Source: Pyrenopolyporus hunteri (lineage: Eukaryota > Ascomycota > Sordariomycetes > Xylariales > Hypoxylaceae). From it: a stretch of DNA of 64,000 nucleotides. The notes under the pieces are model-generated. The model had not been told where the DNA came from. It ran no database searches and saw only the letters and a list, made by a program, of their open reading frames with translations. Below, piece by piece: positions 1 to 12,200 of this stretch (positions within the stretch are counted from its first letter, which is position 1; each line of letters begins with the position of its first letter). Location: positions 2,108,001 to 2,172,000 of the forward strand of contig CADCXC010000038.1 in assembly GCA_902806595.1 (NCBI GenBank). The letters run 5' to 3'. A program made the translations under genes and the position numbers.

Positions 1-801
1 CCAAGTTATGAAGACGGTAGTCATGCATGCGTCAACGGATAAATCGCAAGATCCCCCGGGCTTACGACGTGGAAATTCTCGATACGGCGGCAAACGTAAG
101 AGTCAGGCTGTATAAATCCACACAAGCCATGACCCAGAATATGGTAAAACCGATAATTCGTTCTATATAGGTAGTTAGGAGATATAATGGCACATGTAAG
201 TGATGTCTAAGATTCATTGTTACAAGTACCCTCGAAAAGACGCTTGGTGTTTGTATGTATTGTAGGTACAATACACATGGCAATACAAACTATGGACGTG
301 ACCTAACCCAAGTACCACGTATGGTATACAGGGAGAGGCTTTTCAACTCACGGAAGGAGGCACCTACAGAATACACACTAGGATACTGCGGTTTATATCT
401 CTTGGGAAAGCAGCGGTTCAATGAGCTCCTACTCTGATCTTCTCGCGTATTCCTACGTCTAAGTGGTCTGACTTCCCCTTACCGCAAACGGACCTGTGAC
501 CTCCTCTAGATTAAACTTACTTGCTTGCCTAGCTCATGATACGATGGGTGAATTCTCACAATACCACAAACATATTCCCACTCTATTCAACCTCAGCATT
601 CAGTGTGGCCTGGTAGCCGCCCAGACCGTCGAAGCCTGCAACCCCGATTCTAGGCTCGATGTCGCTCTGGGGCTAATAAACGAGGCTTTCTTCTTAACCC
701 CATGCCGAACCCAATTACTTGTTTTAATTTCATAATATATCGTCCTTCTCTCCTCCCGCCGCCGTGTCACTTTCTCTGTCCCCCGCACTGCGTGTCTCCT
801 G
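1..801. other. Intergenic, no gene seen
   Basis: Only short, low-quality reading frames are present and none resembles a known family. The last 100 bases, CT-rich up to 800, are probably the promoter and 5' leader of the gene starting at 802. Confidence 0.6.
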
Positions 802-3800
802 ATGGAGCATTATCGCTTGCCTAGGCATAGTTCCAGTCATGGCACTCTTCGTAGCAGTTATTCTCACGGACGATCAACTCATGGACCCTCCCCCATCCGC
901 CCGCTACACAAGCCTCTTCGGAGTGTCAACGAAAACTCCGTCTTGCTACCTTCGCCTGGCGCCCTAGAGAGTATGCTGAAGACAACGACCGAGACAGGAG
1001 ACATCGGAATTTTCAGCATCAGGCCAGTGCCCCCTTCGCCGCAGCGTAGGGACAACCTGTCCGAGATCGGCCAGCAGCACTCGTCGCCGCGTCCTTCTAT
1101 CGAGGATTTTCATCGCAGAAATAATAGCAAAAAGCCGTCTCTATGTAAGGATGCTGCCTCCGAGATAATATCAATGTACGGCTCGGAGAGCCACAAATCC
1201 ACCACAAGCACGTTAACGCCAACGTCTTCCGAGGATATTGGGCAGCGTTCATACTCGATGACGACCTGTGGATCTCGCTATCTTGCCCATCACAGGTCGA
1301 CGACAACCTTGCAGAGCCTAAGCAGCGGGGGTCCGCTTCAGCGTCCCCGGTCACCTTTCCCATACCCAACTCGTCTGAAGAGGCCTGGAGTTCGCCCGGC
1401 GTCCCCAGCGCTCACAGAAAGTGGACGGGTTGACTATAGTCGTATGGTGGAAATTGATAGAACCTCATATGTAGGTACCCCGAGAGTTCTACATGGAATA
1501 TTAAGTTTTGCTAAGACACGTCAGAGGACTGTCCACGGACCCTATAAACCATCTTACCCACCCATGCTACGGAGGCCCCCTCCTCTGGGCCTCCGAGCGG
1601 ATGCTAACCAATCTAGCATTTCGCTACCACCGCACGGCCCGCTGCCTCCTAGTCGTCGTAGGCCATCAGGAACTCCTTCGTTGCGTACACATTCCATGGC
1701 ATCGATGGCATCTCGCAACACTCCTTGCCACGATAGATTTGATAGTCCTTCGTCCAGGGCGTCAAGTCTTACCTCGATCGTGAATATGTACCATCGGACG
1801 CCGCATATATCTAGGCCCTGTCCTAGTGGAATATCAACTGTGGCACCACGTTATTACGACTACACCGAAGGCTTCGAGAACGGCTCGCCGCGTTCAATAA
1901 CCCCAGTTCAGCCGTTCGCTCCGGTGCCTACTCGCATATCACATTATCAGCGCCCGCTAGTACTGCAGGAATCCGATGACAGCTTAGCAGCTGCATTCGA
2001 AGAGGGAGACTCGGCATTTTTTGAGACCGAAAGTCATAGTCCCGATGGAAGGGATCCAGTGGGGGGCCGTCATAATGCTAATACGTCTCAAGTTGGGACC
2101 TATCGGGCCTCGCTAGATCGAACACCATCCCGTTGCTACACCGAATCCATCCAATCCGAAAATAGATCGATTGCATTTGATGGCTCAGAGAACAATAGAA
2201 AGCTGGGGAGAGGAAGTGACATCGATCTACTACCGTCGCAAGCAGGTAGGGACTCTATAGACACATTCAATCCAAGCCTTGACCTGGAGTCCAAGGACGC
2301 CCCTACGTATAGGTATACGGACTACCGCTCCACGGCAACGACGAAGACGAAGGAAAATTCGCCAGAGAAGCAAGTGCAGGTTCAAAGTGGCGAGACTCCT
2401 ACAATTCGAAGCGAACAAGGTGTAATATTGAGAGATGATACACCAAATGAAAGCTTACACGAAGAAGAAATGGGTGAAGTGGACTACGGTGACCCGCAGG
2501 AGGAACCGGCTATCCTGAATCGATGGGGTCATGCTGATGTGCGACGCTCGTGCTCCGAACCACTTAGAGATGCTTCGAGGAAGGCTATTTGGCATGAAGC
2601 AGTCGGTGAGGACGAACACGGCCTTACTACAATAACCCGTGCTCTCTCAGAATACAGCAAGGATGCTGTTTCGAGACGGAAAGCTAGAGAAGTAGCCGCT
2701 ATCGGTGTCGTTGGGCTTAGATATCACTTTCTGAATGGCGGAATATCTGTTCTCGATCCAGAGGGCTCGCGTAATAAGTACGAGACATTTGGAGAAGGTG
2801 GCGATGATATGTCAACTTCACTAAAGCAAGAGCCGGGGGTGCTACGGAAATCGACGTTCCAACGTCATAAAAGAAATCAGGCGGTTCCGGGGATCAGTAC
2901 TAACAACTTGCCGAGAGAGGATAACGAAGGCTTTCCACACATTCCACCGTCTTGTTCCACCACACCGATCGTCTCACCGAAGCCGATCTCGCCTGCGCGG
3001 CAACTGAAGCTGAAGAACAGTATCCCTCGACTTATGAAGGCTCTGCCACCTTTACCTGGGGATCCTGATTTTATCCAATCCACAACTCCGAGCATAAGGA
3101 GCATATCAAGTTACGATAGTAACTATGTTGAAGCCCTTGCTCCGTTCGAGGTTTCTCTGTCTCCTACACCGCGGCCACTCGGTGATATGGGGCTCGGGGT
3201 GCGGAAATCTGGTTCGAGGAATAACCAAGCCGTGTGCTTGCGAAAAAATACCCCGAAGTTGAGGCTCAGATCGAAGACGTCCAATAGCTCAGACGCTACA
3301 ATCTGCTCGGGCACACGGCTCTGCGACGTGGATGCCTACCAAGCTCAGTCATCGAGAGCACCTCCTATAAAAATTGAGGCTAGAGAAGGTGAACATGGCA
3401 TTGGAGTACGGACACGGAGTAGACTGAAGCTGAGATCCTCAAGGAGTGCTGTTGGTGGTATGCCTACGCACACTGCGGTCTACCGAGACGTAGGCGTGGA
3501 AATATCTGAATACGCCGGTAACACTGCGCGACATAAGCCAAGCGATCTATTCAACGTTTCGACTAGCCCGGGTCCTGCGTCGTCTCTTGTGAGCGGGCTG
3601 CCACCACACCCGACGCGATTCGGGCAGATACCACAGGTTGGGGTAGCTGCTCAATCAGAGCAGCGGATGGTGTCGATAAGCTTGGATCATCAGAGCAACC
3701 CCCTATACGATTCTACGTCCGCGGAGACTGGTGCACATTCTAATGTAAGGGAGGCTCATGGCTTAAAGAAACATTTATCAAACCTTCGGTGCTTATTAGG

Positions 3801-4062
3801 CCTACCGTCTGATTCAATTACGGAAAGGACAGATAATACCACGATAACGAGGGACGTGATGGGAACCAAGCTTGACGGGGACACCGGCCCAGCCAAAAAT
3901 AATCTTAGTAGTGAGCTTCCAGCTATCGGCGGCGAGCACTTGACTCAAGGAAATAAGGATCGAACTACTCTTGGCCGGAGGGTAAAATCCAAGATTTTTA
4001 AATGGGTTAAAGATGCTAAGACGGCAGTGCGGGCATGCGCAAAGAGAAGCCACGGTGCCTGA
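802..4062 (+). CDS. Hypothetical disordered protein, 1086 aa
   Basis: A single uninterrupted frame of 1086 codons starting at the first ATG after a CT-rich leader. I do not recognise the family. The protein is rich in Ser, Pro, Arg and Thr with many SP, RRPS and PPLP-like stretches and no clear globular domain, signal peptide or membrane segment, so most of it is probably disordered. Two more ordered-looking parts are around residues 595-650 (acidic and basic, with RRKAREVAAIGVVGLRYHF at about 633-651) and a basic amphipathic C-terminal tail (KSKIFKWVKDAKTAVRACAKR). Such architecture is common in fungal scaffold or cell-polarity proteins, but that is only a guess. The length of the open frame makes a real gene very likely. 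Its codon use is less GC-biased than that of several genes downstream. Confidence 0.75.
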   Translation: MEHYRLPRHSSSHGTLRSSYSHGRSTHGPSPIRPLHKPLRSVNENSVLLPSPGALESMLKTTTETGDIGIFSIRPVPPSPQRRDNLSEIGQQHSSPRPSIEDFHRRNNSKKPSLCKDAASEIISMYGSESHKSTTSTLTPTSSEDIGQRSYSMTTCGSRYLAHHRSTTTLQSLSSGGPLQRPRSPFPYPTRLKRPGVRPASPALTESGRVDYSRMVEIDRTSYVGTPRVLHGILSFAKTRQRTVHGPYKPSYPPMLRRPPPLGLRADANQSSISLPPHGPLPPSRRRPSGTPSLRTHSMASMASRNTPCHDRFDSPSSRASSLTSIVNMYHRTPHISRPCPSGISTVAPRYYDYTEGFENGSPRSITPVQPFAPVPTRISHYQRPLVLQESDDSLAAAFEEGDSAFFETESHSPDGRDPVGGRHNANTSQVGTYRASLDRTPSRCYTESIQSENRSIAFDGSENNRKLGRGSDIDLLPSQAGRDSIDTFNPSLDLESKDAPTYRYTDYRSTATTKTKENSPEKQVQVQSGETPTIRSEQGVILRDDTPNESLHEEEMGEVDYGDPQEEPAILNRWGHADVRRSCSEPLRDASRKAIWHEAVGEDEHGLTTITRALSEYSKDAVSRRKAREVAAIGVVGLRYHFLNGGISVLDPEGSRNKYETFGEGGDDMSTSLKQEPGVLRKSTFQRHKRNQAVPGISTNNLPREDNEGFPHIPPSCSTTPIVSPKPISPARQLKLKNSIPRLMKALPPLPGDPDFIQSTTPSIRSISSYDSNYVEALAPFEVSLSPTPRPLGDMGLGVRKSGSRNNQAVCLRKNTPKLRLRSKTSNSSDATICSGTRLCDVDAYQAQSSRAPPIKIEAREGEHGIGVRTRSRLKLRSSRSAVGGMPTHTAVYRDVGVEISEYAGNTARHKPSDLFNVSTSPGPASSLVSGLPPHPTRFGQIPQVGVAAQSEQRMVSISLDHQSNPLYDSTSAETGAHSNVREAHGLKKHLSNLRCLLGLPSDSITERTDNTTITRDVMGTKLDGDTGPAKNNLSSELPAIGGEHLTQGNKDRTTLGRRVKSKIFKWVKDAKTAVRACAKRSHGA

Positions 4063-5293
4063 GAGAGAAACGCCTAAGGGGGTACCGTGCTCTGGGCACG
4101 GATAATCACTAGACTATCACGGAGCCGTGGCCTCAATAACCATTGGATTACACTTCACGCAAGTCTTATGCCAAAATTTTGGAACAAGTTTTGGACCCGC
4201 CGCCCGCTAGGCTTGGACGGACGAATTTCGATGTTCGGTTACTGTAGCCGAGTCGGTAATAATGTGGCAGGCAACTTGGTATATGCCGTTGTCGACAGTT
4301 CCCCGAAGTAGGGTAGGTCACGTCTGGTGAGAGAGGACGGAGTGTGCCATGTAATTAGGGTGGCTCGCTACCATTGCACTCACCTATATATATGATAGTT
4401 TCAAATAACATCCAAGAGATGAAGCAAGGAATGATAAAAAATAGGAGTGATGTGGTGTAAGTTCCAAGATAGCCTACTTCTACTGAAAGTAAAGCTCATA
4501 GGTTTCCTAGCTTGGTAATTGAGCCTCAAGCTGAAGTTAAATATTCAGTCTGACTCCAGGAAAGAAGCGGTGCGAGCACTGGAACGTGAAGCTAACTTTG
4601 GAGTGTAAATGGCAGCTTTATATGTAAGTGGGAATATTCTGGGTAGAGATTCTCAGGAGGTATGAAGGGGAGAGGTTGTTAAAGCAAGTTAGGCCCGGTA
4701 TCCTTCACGACAGGCAGGGACATTTTATTCCTATCCCCATTAGGTACGCGGCGGCCGAGAATGAAGTGTACCTAAGGTAGAACAGCCACTTCAAAGGCGT
4801 GCACGCTCACCTGCTGCGGTGTCGAGACTGTTAGCACCGCGCCTATCCACAGTCACTTGGTACCTAGGTAGCTTTCATTTTGCTCTCGTTTGATTTCGCA
4901 GAGGTACTTGCGTAGACCCAGCGGCGTTTTTATTTCGTGGGTTGACCTACTCTGCCCTTTTTTTCTCTTCAGTTGTTCAACTCTTCCCCCCCTCCCCTCT
5001 CCTTTCTTCCACAGCAACCAAGTCTGTGCTTGCCCATCACCCAAGCATGGGCAGCGCGTCGCCAATAACATAGTCCTCGTAATTGTTTTTTTTTTTCCTT
5101 TTACTCTTTCATCCATCAAGAACCGCCGCGGACAATATACGCACGAGGACGATCTGTATGTAGTCCATCTAAATGTACTCCTGAGATTATCCCTAACGCT
5201 TCCTCTTAGCTACCCCCCCTTTTTGAAGGAAGGCACCTTTATCGGCGTTCCCATCAAATCCTCAAAACAACACCCGTACATCTCAATCAAACG
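4063..5293. promoter_or_regulatory. Intergenic with pyrimidine-rich promoter of next gene
   Basis: There is no convincing gene. About 4955-5020 is strongly pyrimidine-rich, followed by an oligo-T run (5085-5096) and further CT-rich sequence to 5225. Such CT tracts upstream of the start are typical of filamentous fungal promoters, here that of the gene starting at 5294. Confidence 0.5.
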
Positions 5294-6361
5294 ATGGCGG
5301 ACTTTCCTAACAAACGCACCGGCGATAAGAGCCGCGCGTTCGCGCAAAGCAACAGTGGAAAGGCGGCCATGGCTAACCCTTACGGCGACCACCAAGCGAG
5401 TGGCAGCAGCGCTAGTATCCCGACGAGCGCGACACGCCCGTCTCTCCCCCAGACGGACTCTAATACGGGAGGCTCTTTCCGCCCGCTGGCATCGGAGCCG
5501 GATGCTCTGCGCCCCACGCTGAAGAGTTGCCCTTCGCGCTTCGTGGGTCTTTCCGAGCTTGCCTCGGCGAATCCACCAGCACCAGTCTTCACCTATTATG
5601 GCCGAGGTAACACTGCTGCCGCCTCCCCGTCGGCGACAAAAGATGAAGAGACCACCCCGTCGACTCCTCAGCAGGCTGCGCAGAACAAGCCCACTGGTCG
5701 AGGACTACAGCACGTCGTCTCAGCCTCGTCCATCTTCGACAAGAACGACGAGGAGCTTGCCCCAGTGTCTCAGGCATTCCAGCAATACTACTCGCAGATT
5801 GAGCCGTTCCCCACCAGCGCCGCGGGCCAGAGCGGCCGCGGCCTACATCCGCAGGGAGAAGGAGAAGGATCCTCGGCGCGACCTCACGAGGACGACGACA
5901 CGGATGCGGAAGATGGGCTCTGGATTGGAGGAGCTGGGCGAACTCGCCGCCAGAAGAAAGGTGAGAAAGCCCAGCAGAAAAAGGAGGAGCGGGTGTGGCT
6001 CGAGAAGGTGCAGGAGCGAAAGCTGCGTGACTGGTTCCGTTCTAACGCAGCTCAGGAGGGGACGCGTCGCAGGTTCGTGGCCAGTAGTTGGCATAAGCTC
6101 AAGGTTTTTGTTGGTTCCCCTCTCAGCGGGTTTTCGTCCCGCAAGGAAGTCATTCGCAACACCGCCAAGACCGAGAAGAATAAGATGGAGGAACGAGGAA
6201 AGGCCAGTGGAACTGGTTGCACCCATGGAAGAGCATTCGATTCTATCGCCGAGATTTCGCAGCCCCGATTGGCTGTTGAAGTCGACAGAAGCTTACTTGG
6301 ACGACAACGAGGAGATAAGACACCCTTTGGCTCTCGCTGCCTAGCCGATAGCACTTCTTGA
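5294..6361 (+). CDS. Hypothetical basic, low-complexity protein
   Basis: An open frame of 355 codons from an ATG at 5294 behind a CT-rich promoter. No family recognised. Residues 1-75 are Ser/Thr/Pro-rich. Residues 76-110 hold a more conserved-looking stretch (LKSCPSRFVGLSELA ... VFTYYGR), then comes a disordered region with an acidic patch (EDDDTDAED, near residue 200). A highly charged helical segment (RRQKKGEKAQQKKEERVWLEKVQERKLRDWFR, about 218-250, described here in two parts only by composition) looks like a coiled coil or nucleic-acid-binding helix. The last 60 residues look less protein-like than the +1 frame over 6230-6344, which reads PDWLLKSTEAYLDDNEEIRH before its stop. An unrecognised intron or a frameshift near 6070-6230 may therefore have been missed. 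Nuclear location is a guess from the charge. Confidence 0.6.
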   Translation: MADFPNKRTGDKSRAFAQSNSGKAAMANPYGDHQASGSSASIPTSATRPSLPQTDSNTGGSFRPLASEPDALRPTLKSCPSRFVGLSELASANPPAPVFTYYGRGNTAAASPSATKDEETTPSTPQQAAQNKPTGRGLQHVVSASSIFDKNDEELAPVSQAFQQYYSQIEPFPTSAAGQSGRGLHPQGEGEGSSARPHEDDDTDAEDGLWIGGAGRTRRQKKGEKAQQKKEERVWLEKVQERKLRDWFRSNAAQEGTRRRFVASSWHKLKVFVGSPLSGFSSRKEVIRNTAKTEKNKMEERGKASGTGCTHGRAFDSIAEISQPRLAVEVDRSLLGRQRGDKTPFGSRCLADSTS

Positions 6362-6690
6362 ACTGCTTACATTGCCGAACGTTTGCCGGACCATGATGAG
6401 GAGGATGGAAGGATTCCTGATAGGGAAAGGGGAAGAGAGAGGCTGTGGATGATGGCAACGAGGCCGTTTGTGAACTTTTTGCTATGCTTCTGAATTTGCC
6501 CGACGTAGGCTATTGGCTTTCTGGAAAAGTCTAGGCTCAGCAAATACCGATGTACTATTCAAGGCACTACACCCGATAGTCGCCGCTGGCCTGTTACTAC
6601 CAAAGCTTGATTTTGATATGAGGAGATGAATAAGGTGATGAATAAGGGGGGGCATTAATGTTTAATTTGAGTACGAAGGGATAGTTAGTA
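6362..6690. other. Convergent 3' intergenic region
   Basis: Spacer between the 3' ends of the hypothetical gene and MON1. No gene or structured RNA was seen; it should hold both polyadenylation regions. Confidence 0.5.
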
Positions 6691-8520
6691 TTAGAATACG
6701 CCTCCACCAATGATGAACAATCGTTCCTCCTCGCGTTTTGCCCACTGCATTATCTTATTTGCTCCCTGCGTCATAACAGTTCGGGAGGCGTTCGGCCCTG
6801 CTACACAGTAAAACTCGAATATTGGCGTGATCCAAGCGAGTGAGGTGGTGTCCTCTCCAACACAATGTAGTACTTTTACATGAGTATGCTTAGCATGAAT
6901 AGTCGAATGTAGGTTGTGGTAAAGCGACATGAGCCTCCTATGCGAAACCAGACTGGAGAACGTCGGTAAAAGGGACGGCATGCAGAACTGCACGTTGGCT
7001 CTCGACTTGAATAGAAAGTGGCTGACATGTGTCCCCGGCGCGATTTCGCCCATCTTCGGGCGTCCTTGCCGCGCAGCAGTCTTGATAATATCAAGGTGTC
7101 CTCTTTTCCCTAACTCAGCCACGACGTCGTCTCGCATTTGCTGCAGGGCGAAGAAGCTCTCCTTGTCCGGACTTATTAATATAATTGCGATTTCTTCTCC
7201 AGCCGCACTTGGGTCTCTCTCGGCCTCCGGCTCAACGTCCAAGAAGCTAACATACATATAGAGGTAACCCCGGTTGTTGAAGGCTGGCAGACAGAGTGGG
7301 ATCCAGTTTTCACCGCCCCCTGCCTTGATGCCCCCGGATTCGAAGAGCATGTTGAAAATGAGTTGCAGGTCGCTAGGGTGAAGAGAATGGCGACGTGGCC
7401 GAATGACGCTCACAAGTTTTCCACCAGCGACTATCAGACCATAGAGCAATCCCTCGGTCCTCGTCTTAAGGAAGGCATTGTTGATGGCGTGTCTATGAGA
7501 CTTCCTTAGCCTTAGACATTCTAGAGCCCCCAATAAAACAGATGGAGATCCTCTTGTGAAACTATCAGCAAGGGAAGAGAGCAACGACTCCGTCCCTTGA
7601 AGAGGCTTGCGCAAGTCGGTAGATGGCCGGTGAGCGAAGATATTAGTTAAGGCTGGGAGCGTCAAAGTCGATAGGATCTGCATATAGAGAGCGTCAAGTT
7701 GAGCCCTCAATTGGGAATCGCTTTCCCCAAGCTTGCTTATAGCTACGAGGTAGAGTGGGCCCTCCGTCACGATAACAAACCGGGTGTTTCCAGCAGTAAA
7801 TCCGAGAAGGGGATTCTTTGCCCCCTGGTAAAACGAGATGATGGTCTGGACAACACCCATAGAAGAGTTGATCATCTCCAGATCGCCATGCCTACTGTAA
7901 ATCGGTTTACCCGCAGACGACAAGATCATAAAATGTTTTAACTTGGATTTCCAAAGTTTTAGCCTATCTTCGTCGCTCCATTTCTTATCTGACTCGTCCG
8001 GAATGTCATCGAATTCGTGGGCGAAATCAGCAAAGACGTTATTATCATCGGCCTTGATGGTCTCGAATGGCTGTACGGCAGCGGATTGCGACCGCAAAAG
8101 AGCCCAAGCGGGACTTTTCTTGCTCATGTCTCCAACGAGTAAGCTCTCCAAGTCTCCTGGTGGCCGTAGAGTTGGTGCGAGACTCATTATACTCATAGAC
8201 TCGTCCATGTCGTTGCCAACGGGATTAAACCCAAAGTTTGTGACCCCGGCATTTTCCGGGGCGGATGACTGCTCCGTGCCTTGAGCATTGCTGTCGTTAG
8301 CCGTTGAGAAGGTACCACGTGATCCATCTGGAAACGAAAGAGTTTGGATGTTCATCGATGAAATAGCGGTGGTAGGCTTCGACTGCAAATTGGGTCTTTC
8401 TGACATTGTTGTAGCTGCATTATCGCTCTGTGCCTGAGAAGGCCTGGGCGGTAAAGGGGGAGGCCGTTCTTCGCCTTGAGCGGCGGCGGTGGCTGATGAG
8501 CCAGCATTTTCCGTGCTCAT
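6691..8520 (-). CDS. mon1: Vacuolar fusion protein MON1
   Basis: A single-exon gene of 609 codons. MON1 forms a heterodimer with CCZ1 that acts as guanine nucleotide exchange factor for Rab7/Ypt7 on late endosomes and autophagosomes, driving the Rab5-to-Rab7 switch and fusion with the vacuole. Residues 1-190 are disordered and Pro/Ser-rich, as in other fungal MON1 proteins. The first longin domain begins near residue 193 with the family hallmark [21 protein letters not shown]. It continues through [16 protein letters not shown], and the second and third longin-like domains follow ([33 protein letters not shown]) to the C-terminal [13 protein letters not shown]. Length fits the family. It is divergent from DOP1, with about 750 bp between the start codons. 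Identification is from family knowledge of these motifs. Confidence 0.95.
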   Translation of the reverse strand: MSTENAGSSATAAAQGEERPPPLPPRPSQAQSDNAATTMSERPNLQSKPTTAISSMNIQTLSFPDGSRGTFSTANDSNAQGTEQSSAPENAGVTNFGFNPVGNDMDESMSIMSLAPTLRPPGDLESLLVGDMSKKSPAWALLRSQSAAVQPFETIKADDNNVFADFAHEFDDIPDESDKKWSDEDRLKLWKSKLKHFMILSSAGKPIYSRHGDLEMINSSMGVVQTIISFYQGAKNPLLGFTAGNTRFVIVTEGPLYLVAISKLGESDSQLRAQLDALYMQILSTLTLPALTNIFAHRPSTDLRKPLQGTESLLSSLADSFTRGSPSVLLGALECLRLRKSHRHAINNAFLKTRTEGLLYGLIVAGGKLVSVIRPRRHSLHPSDLQLIFNMLFESGGIKAGGGENWIPLCLPAFNNRGYLYMYVSFLDVEPEAERDPSAAGEEIAIILISPDKESFFALQQMRDDVVAELGKRGHLDIIKTAARQGRPKMGEIAPGTHVSHFLFKSRANVQFCMPSLLPTFSSLVSHRRLMSLYHNLHSTIHAKHTHVKVLHCVGEDTTSLAWITPIFEFYCVAGPNASRTVMTQGANKIMQWAKREEERLFIIGGGVF

Positions 8521-9269
8521 CGTATCCCGATTCCTGCCTTTGTTGGCTTTATCGTCATTTTATTTTGGGACATACGGTTGAAAACGGTGTCTGTCATCAA
8601 CTATAGCCGGCCATTTCGTGGCCTCTTCTCAACGGGAATTGAGGTGAAGTAGTAGAGTGAGATGAAGAAGTCGATGATGATTGGCAGCTGGTTCGTGTTG
8701 GATCCGGCCTGCCAAAGTTGAAAGTACCACCATAGGTAAGTACGGGAATGGAAAGTAGTGGAACCGCTGGAGCCCCTTTATCGTTATCTGGTACTTAGGT
8801 ACCTCTTGTACGGGTACGGTACGCGCCTGAACGGCTGCTGAGACGTCATCCTGTTTAGGCGCTATCTTTAGCATAAGTTCAGCATGTGCACGCCGGGAGG
8901 CTCCCTGAAGCTGCCATGCACCGTAGCATTAGGGAACCAATTAGGCCGACGAAGCATCCCCTCCGCCCCCAACGCCTGCCCTATTTCAAGGTACCACTTT
9001 TTTATCATCCTTGCTATTAGACCTTGCTATTGGAAGCTGGGATGTAACTTCGTACCGATTTTAGCGGCTGCCTGCAACGTAATTCGCAAAAGGGTTCGAT
9101 GCGCTTCACTTATTCGGTTCAACACCTCTCGTGGTCTTCTTCCCCGAAAGAATCACAACCCTCGCAACCAGATGCGCCTTAGCAAAGATATGCGCCCCGG
9201 TTCCTCTCGCCTTGAACGCGACCCTGTGGTCCCACGGCCCGTGCCTCCTTAGTATCAGCTATCTCAACT
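8521..9269. promoter_or_regulatory. Shared divergent promoter region MON1 / DOP1
   Basis: About 750 bp between the start codons of two divergent endomembrane genes. No gene found inside. A TAGGTACC-type motif (around 8796-8804) and several GGTAC repeats lie on the MON1 side. Shared regulation is only inferred from the arrangement. Confidence 0.5.
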
Positions 9270-12200
9270 ATGGCTCTCGAGCCCGGTTCTCGTCGTTCCG
9301 TTTCTCCAGAGAGCTCTGGGCAGAACACTCCCATACCGAGACAATGGAGAAATCAGCTGGGCGCAGGTATAATTCCGCACCTTATAGCTCAGCCTTCCCA
9401 CTTTCAAGCAACTCATGCCTTACTAACATAGTTAAACCATAGAGGATATCCCGCTGAAGGACAAGCACTACCGAAAGTATGCGTCAGGCGTTGAGCGAGC
9501 CCTGTCGCTGTTTGATACGGCTTTGGAGGAATGGGCAGATTATATATCTTTCTTGGGTAGATTGCTTAAAGTAAGAGGCAGCCTATCGCAGCCATGAACT
9601 TCTCGAAGCAATGAATGCTAAGAAGGCTCTCTCTCGTAGGCACTACAATCACGGCAAGCGAATACCACGTCCATCCCGTCCAAAACGCTAGTCGCAAAGC
9701 GCCTCTCCCAATGCCTAAATCCATCACTCCCTTCTGGCGTTCACCAAAAAGCGCTCGAGGTCTATACATACGTATTCTCCATTATAGGGAAGGATGGACT
9801 GTCCAGAGATCTTCCTCTCTATCTCCCAGGACTCGCGCCCACCTTATCATTTGCGTCCTTGACTGTCCGAGCCCCGTTCCTCGACCTCCTCGAAAGCCAC
9901 GTTCTCCACGTAGACCCCAGGTCGTTAAGACCAGCTATGAAAAGCGTTATTCTCGCCCTCCTCCCCGGACTGGAAGACGAGACGAGCGAGGATTTCGATC
10001 GGACCCTGAAAATCCTTGAGAGGTTTAAGGCGGCTATCCGACCACCGGGTTGTAGAGACCTCACTCCAACAGATTCCACAGGAGATGATTTCTTCTGGCA
10101 GTGTTTCTTTCTGGCTACAATTACAAGTCAGAGTCGGCGACCTGGTGCTCTTGCATATCTCGTCCGTAGGCTACCGAGGCTGGGACACTCTATTGCTCAA
10201 GAGGTACATTCGAGTAACACTCAAGACACAGAGGCCGATGCGCTCTCATCCGAGCTTTCGAATCTTGTAACTTCCCCCGAGCCGGGGCTGCTCCTGAGAT
10301 GCTTTGCTGCCGGGTTGGGAGATGAGCAACTCTTGATCCAGCGGGGCTTTCTGGACCTTCTAGTTACACATCTCCCTTTACATTCTAAAGTGTTACAGAA
10401 AAGAGTTAAGAGCGACGACTTGGAGCTTTTACTTCGAGCTGCCGCCGGCGTCGTCATTCGAAGGGACATGAGTCTCAATCGACGGCTTTGGGCATGGTTT
10501 TTGGGACCCGAACCTTCAACTCAGGAATCGGAAAACGGTCTAGAATCGCCTACTTCACCGTCAGAACATCACGGCTTTTTTAATTCTAAGACTAGTTACT
10601 TTGAAGAGTACGGCTTGAGGCCTCTAACCCGCGCGTTACTATCAATGATCAACGCCGCCTCTAACGGTAATCCCGCAGAAAGGGCTCGGCCGTATCGAAT
10701 ATGCCTATCTCTGATGGATAGGTGGGAAATAGGTGGCTTGGTAGTGCCAGAGATCTTCCTTCCGATAATGGTCAGCGTGAAGGAGTTCAAAAATAGAGCT
10801 TCCAATAAGGCCGAATTCAACGAAGTGTTACGCAGCGCGAGCGTATTCTTCGACGGCGTTGAGAGCGGGCTCATATATGGCGAGATGATAGGACTTATAG
10901 CCCAGGCCGTTGGTCCGGGAAATGCGACGGACGACGAGCGTAATGAGAAGCTAGCTCTCGTTCAATTCATCATGGCACACTTTAATATTCGAGAAGAGGA
11001 AATGATAACCGTTCACGCTCCGTTGGCGGCTTTATCCATCCTAGCGATGCTAGAAGACGTGAAGGAGCACAAGAGCTCGGCTAAGCCAGCCAGCTCAAGC
11101 GGGACCTCCACCGCGCAGCTACAGGCGTTTGATATCGCTCGAAATTTAATGGAACTTATCCCACAACGCGCGTTCCCAACCGGGTCAGGAGAGCGAGACT
11201 CCGTCGGGTCCATAGAGGGCCCGGTGGTGGCATCTATGTCGAATAGCGAAATGCTCAAGAAAATCAGGGACTTCTATGTTTCCGATCAAGGAAACATTGA
11301 AGCTACACCGATGCCGTTTGCGTCGCGGACTATCGGGGCTCTCCTAGCCCAGAAGACGTGTAGCTTGACCTGTGACAGCCTCACTATCGCTAGTCAGGAG
11401 GCTGCGATATCTATCAGAAGCCGATTCATGGGGCTCCTTCTATCTAAAATCCCACAAGAGTATCCTATAGACACCGAAACTCTACTGTCTGCTATGCAAG
11501 CACGATTATCAGCACATACTGTGCCTTTCGTCTCGTTCAAATCTATCCTTTCCCTCTCAACGCAACTCTATACTAGCGAACGCATACCCGTGGCTTGCTT
11601 GTCAGACCTGGTCGAGCCATTAGTTCGCCACGCTTGGAGCTTTCTATCTTTGTCGGAACCGAAGTATCATGTCGAGACGGTAAGGTGTCTCTGGCAATTG
11701 CAAACTGCTCTTACAACATCAAACCGCGATATTGAAGCGGTGATCAGCGATTTAATAATTAGGGATGATACAACGGGCACATTCGCGATACGACCGGCCG
11801 ACCCGGGTAGGAGTTTTACCATCCTCTGGTCTCACACTCTGCAAGATAACGCCTCACATTCCGACCGGAGAGCTCCAAAGACTCCCATGGCTGAATCCAG
11901 GCCCATGTATCGCTTATCCGGAATGGACCACTACGACGTCATGCTCACCAGGCCCCTGTTTTTGATGCTTGATTCTTTGCTAGATGAACGGACTCAACTA
12001 TTCATGATGGTAAAAAATTGGCTAAACACCATGGTTGGTATCGACAAGTGAGTCTACTCCTTACGAAATTAAGTTGCGTGGCTAAAGCCGATGTCTAGGC
12101 TCTTCTTAATCTTCGTCGCAAAGATCTCGCAGCTTCGATTCCTCCGAACCTTTCCCCGATCGGCCGATCCCGTTGTGTCGAATCAATCTGTTGAGTTTTC

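Noticed and set aside
5559..6344. 261-codon frame overlapping the 5.3 kb gene
   Set aside because: Most of it is Arg/Ser-rich out-of-frame sequence; only its last 30 codons look plausible, noted as a finding instead.
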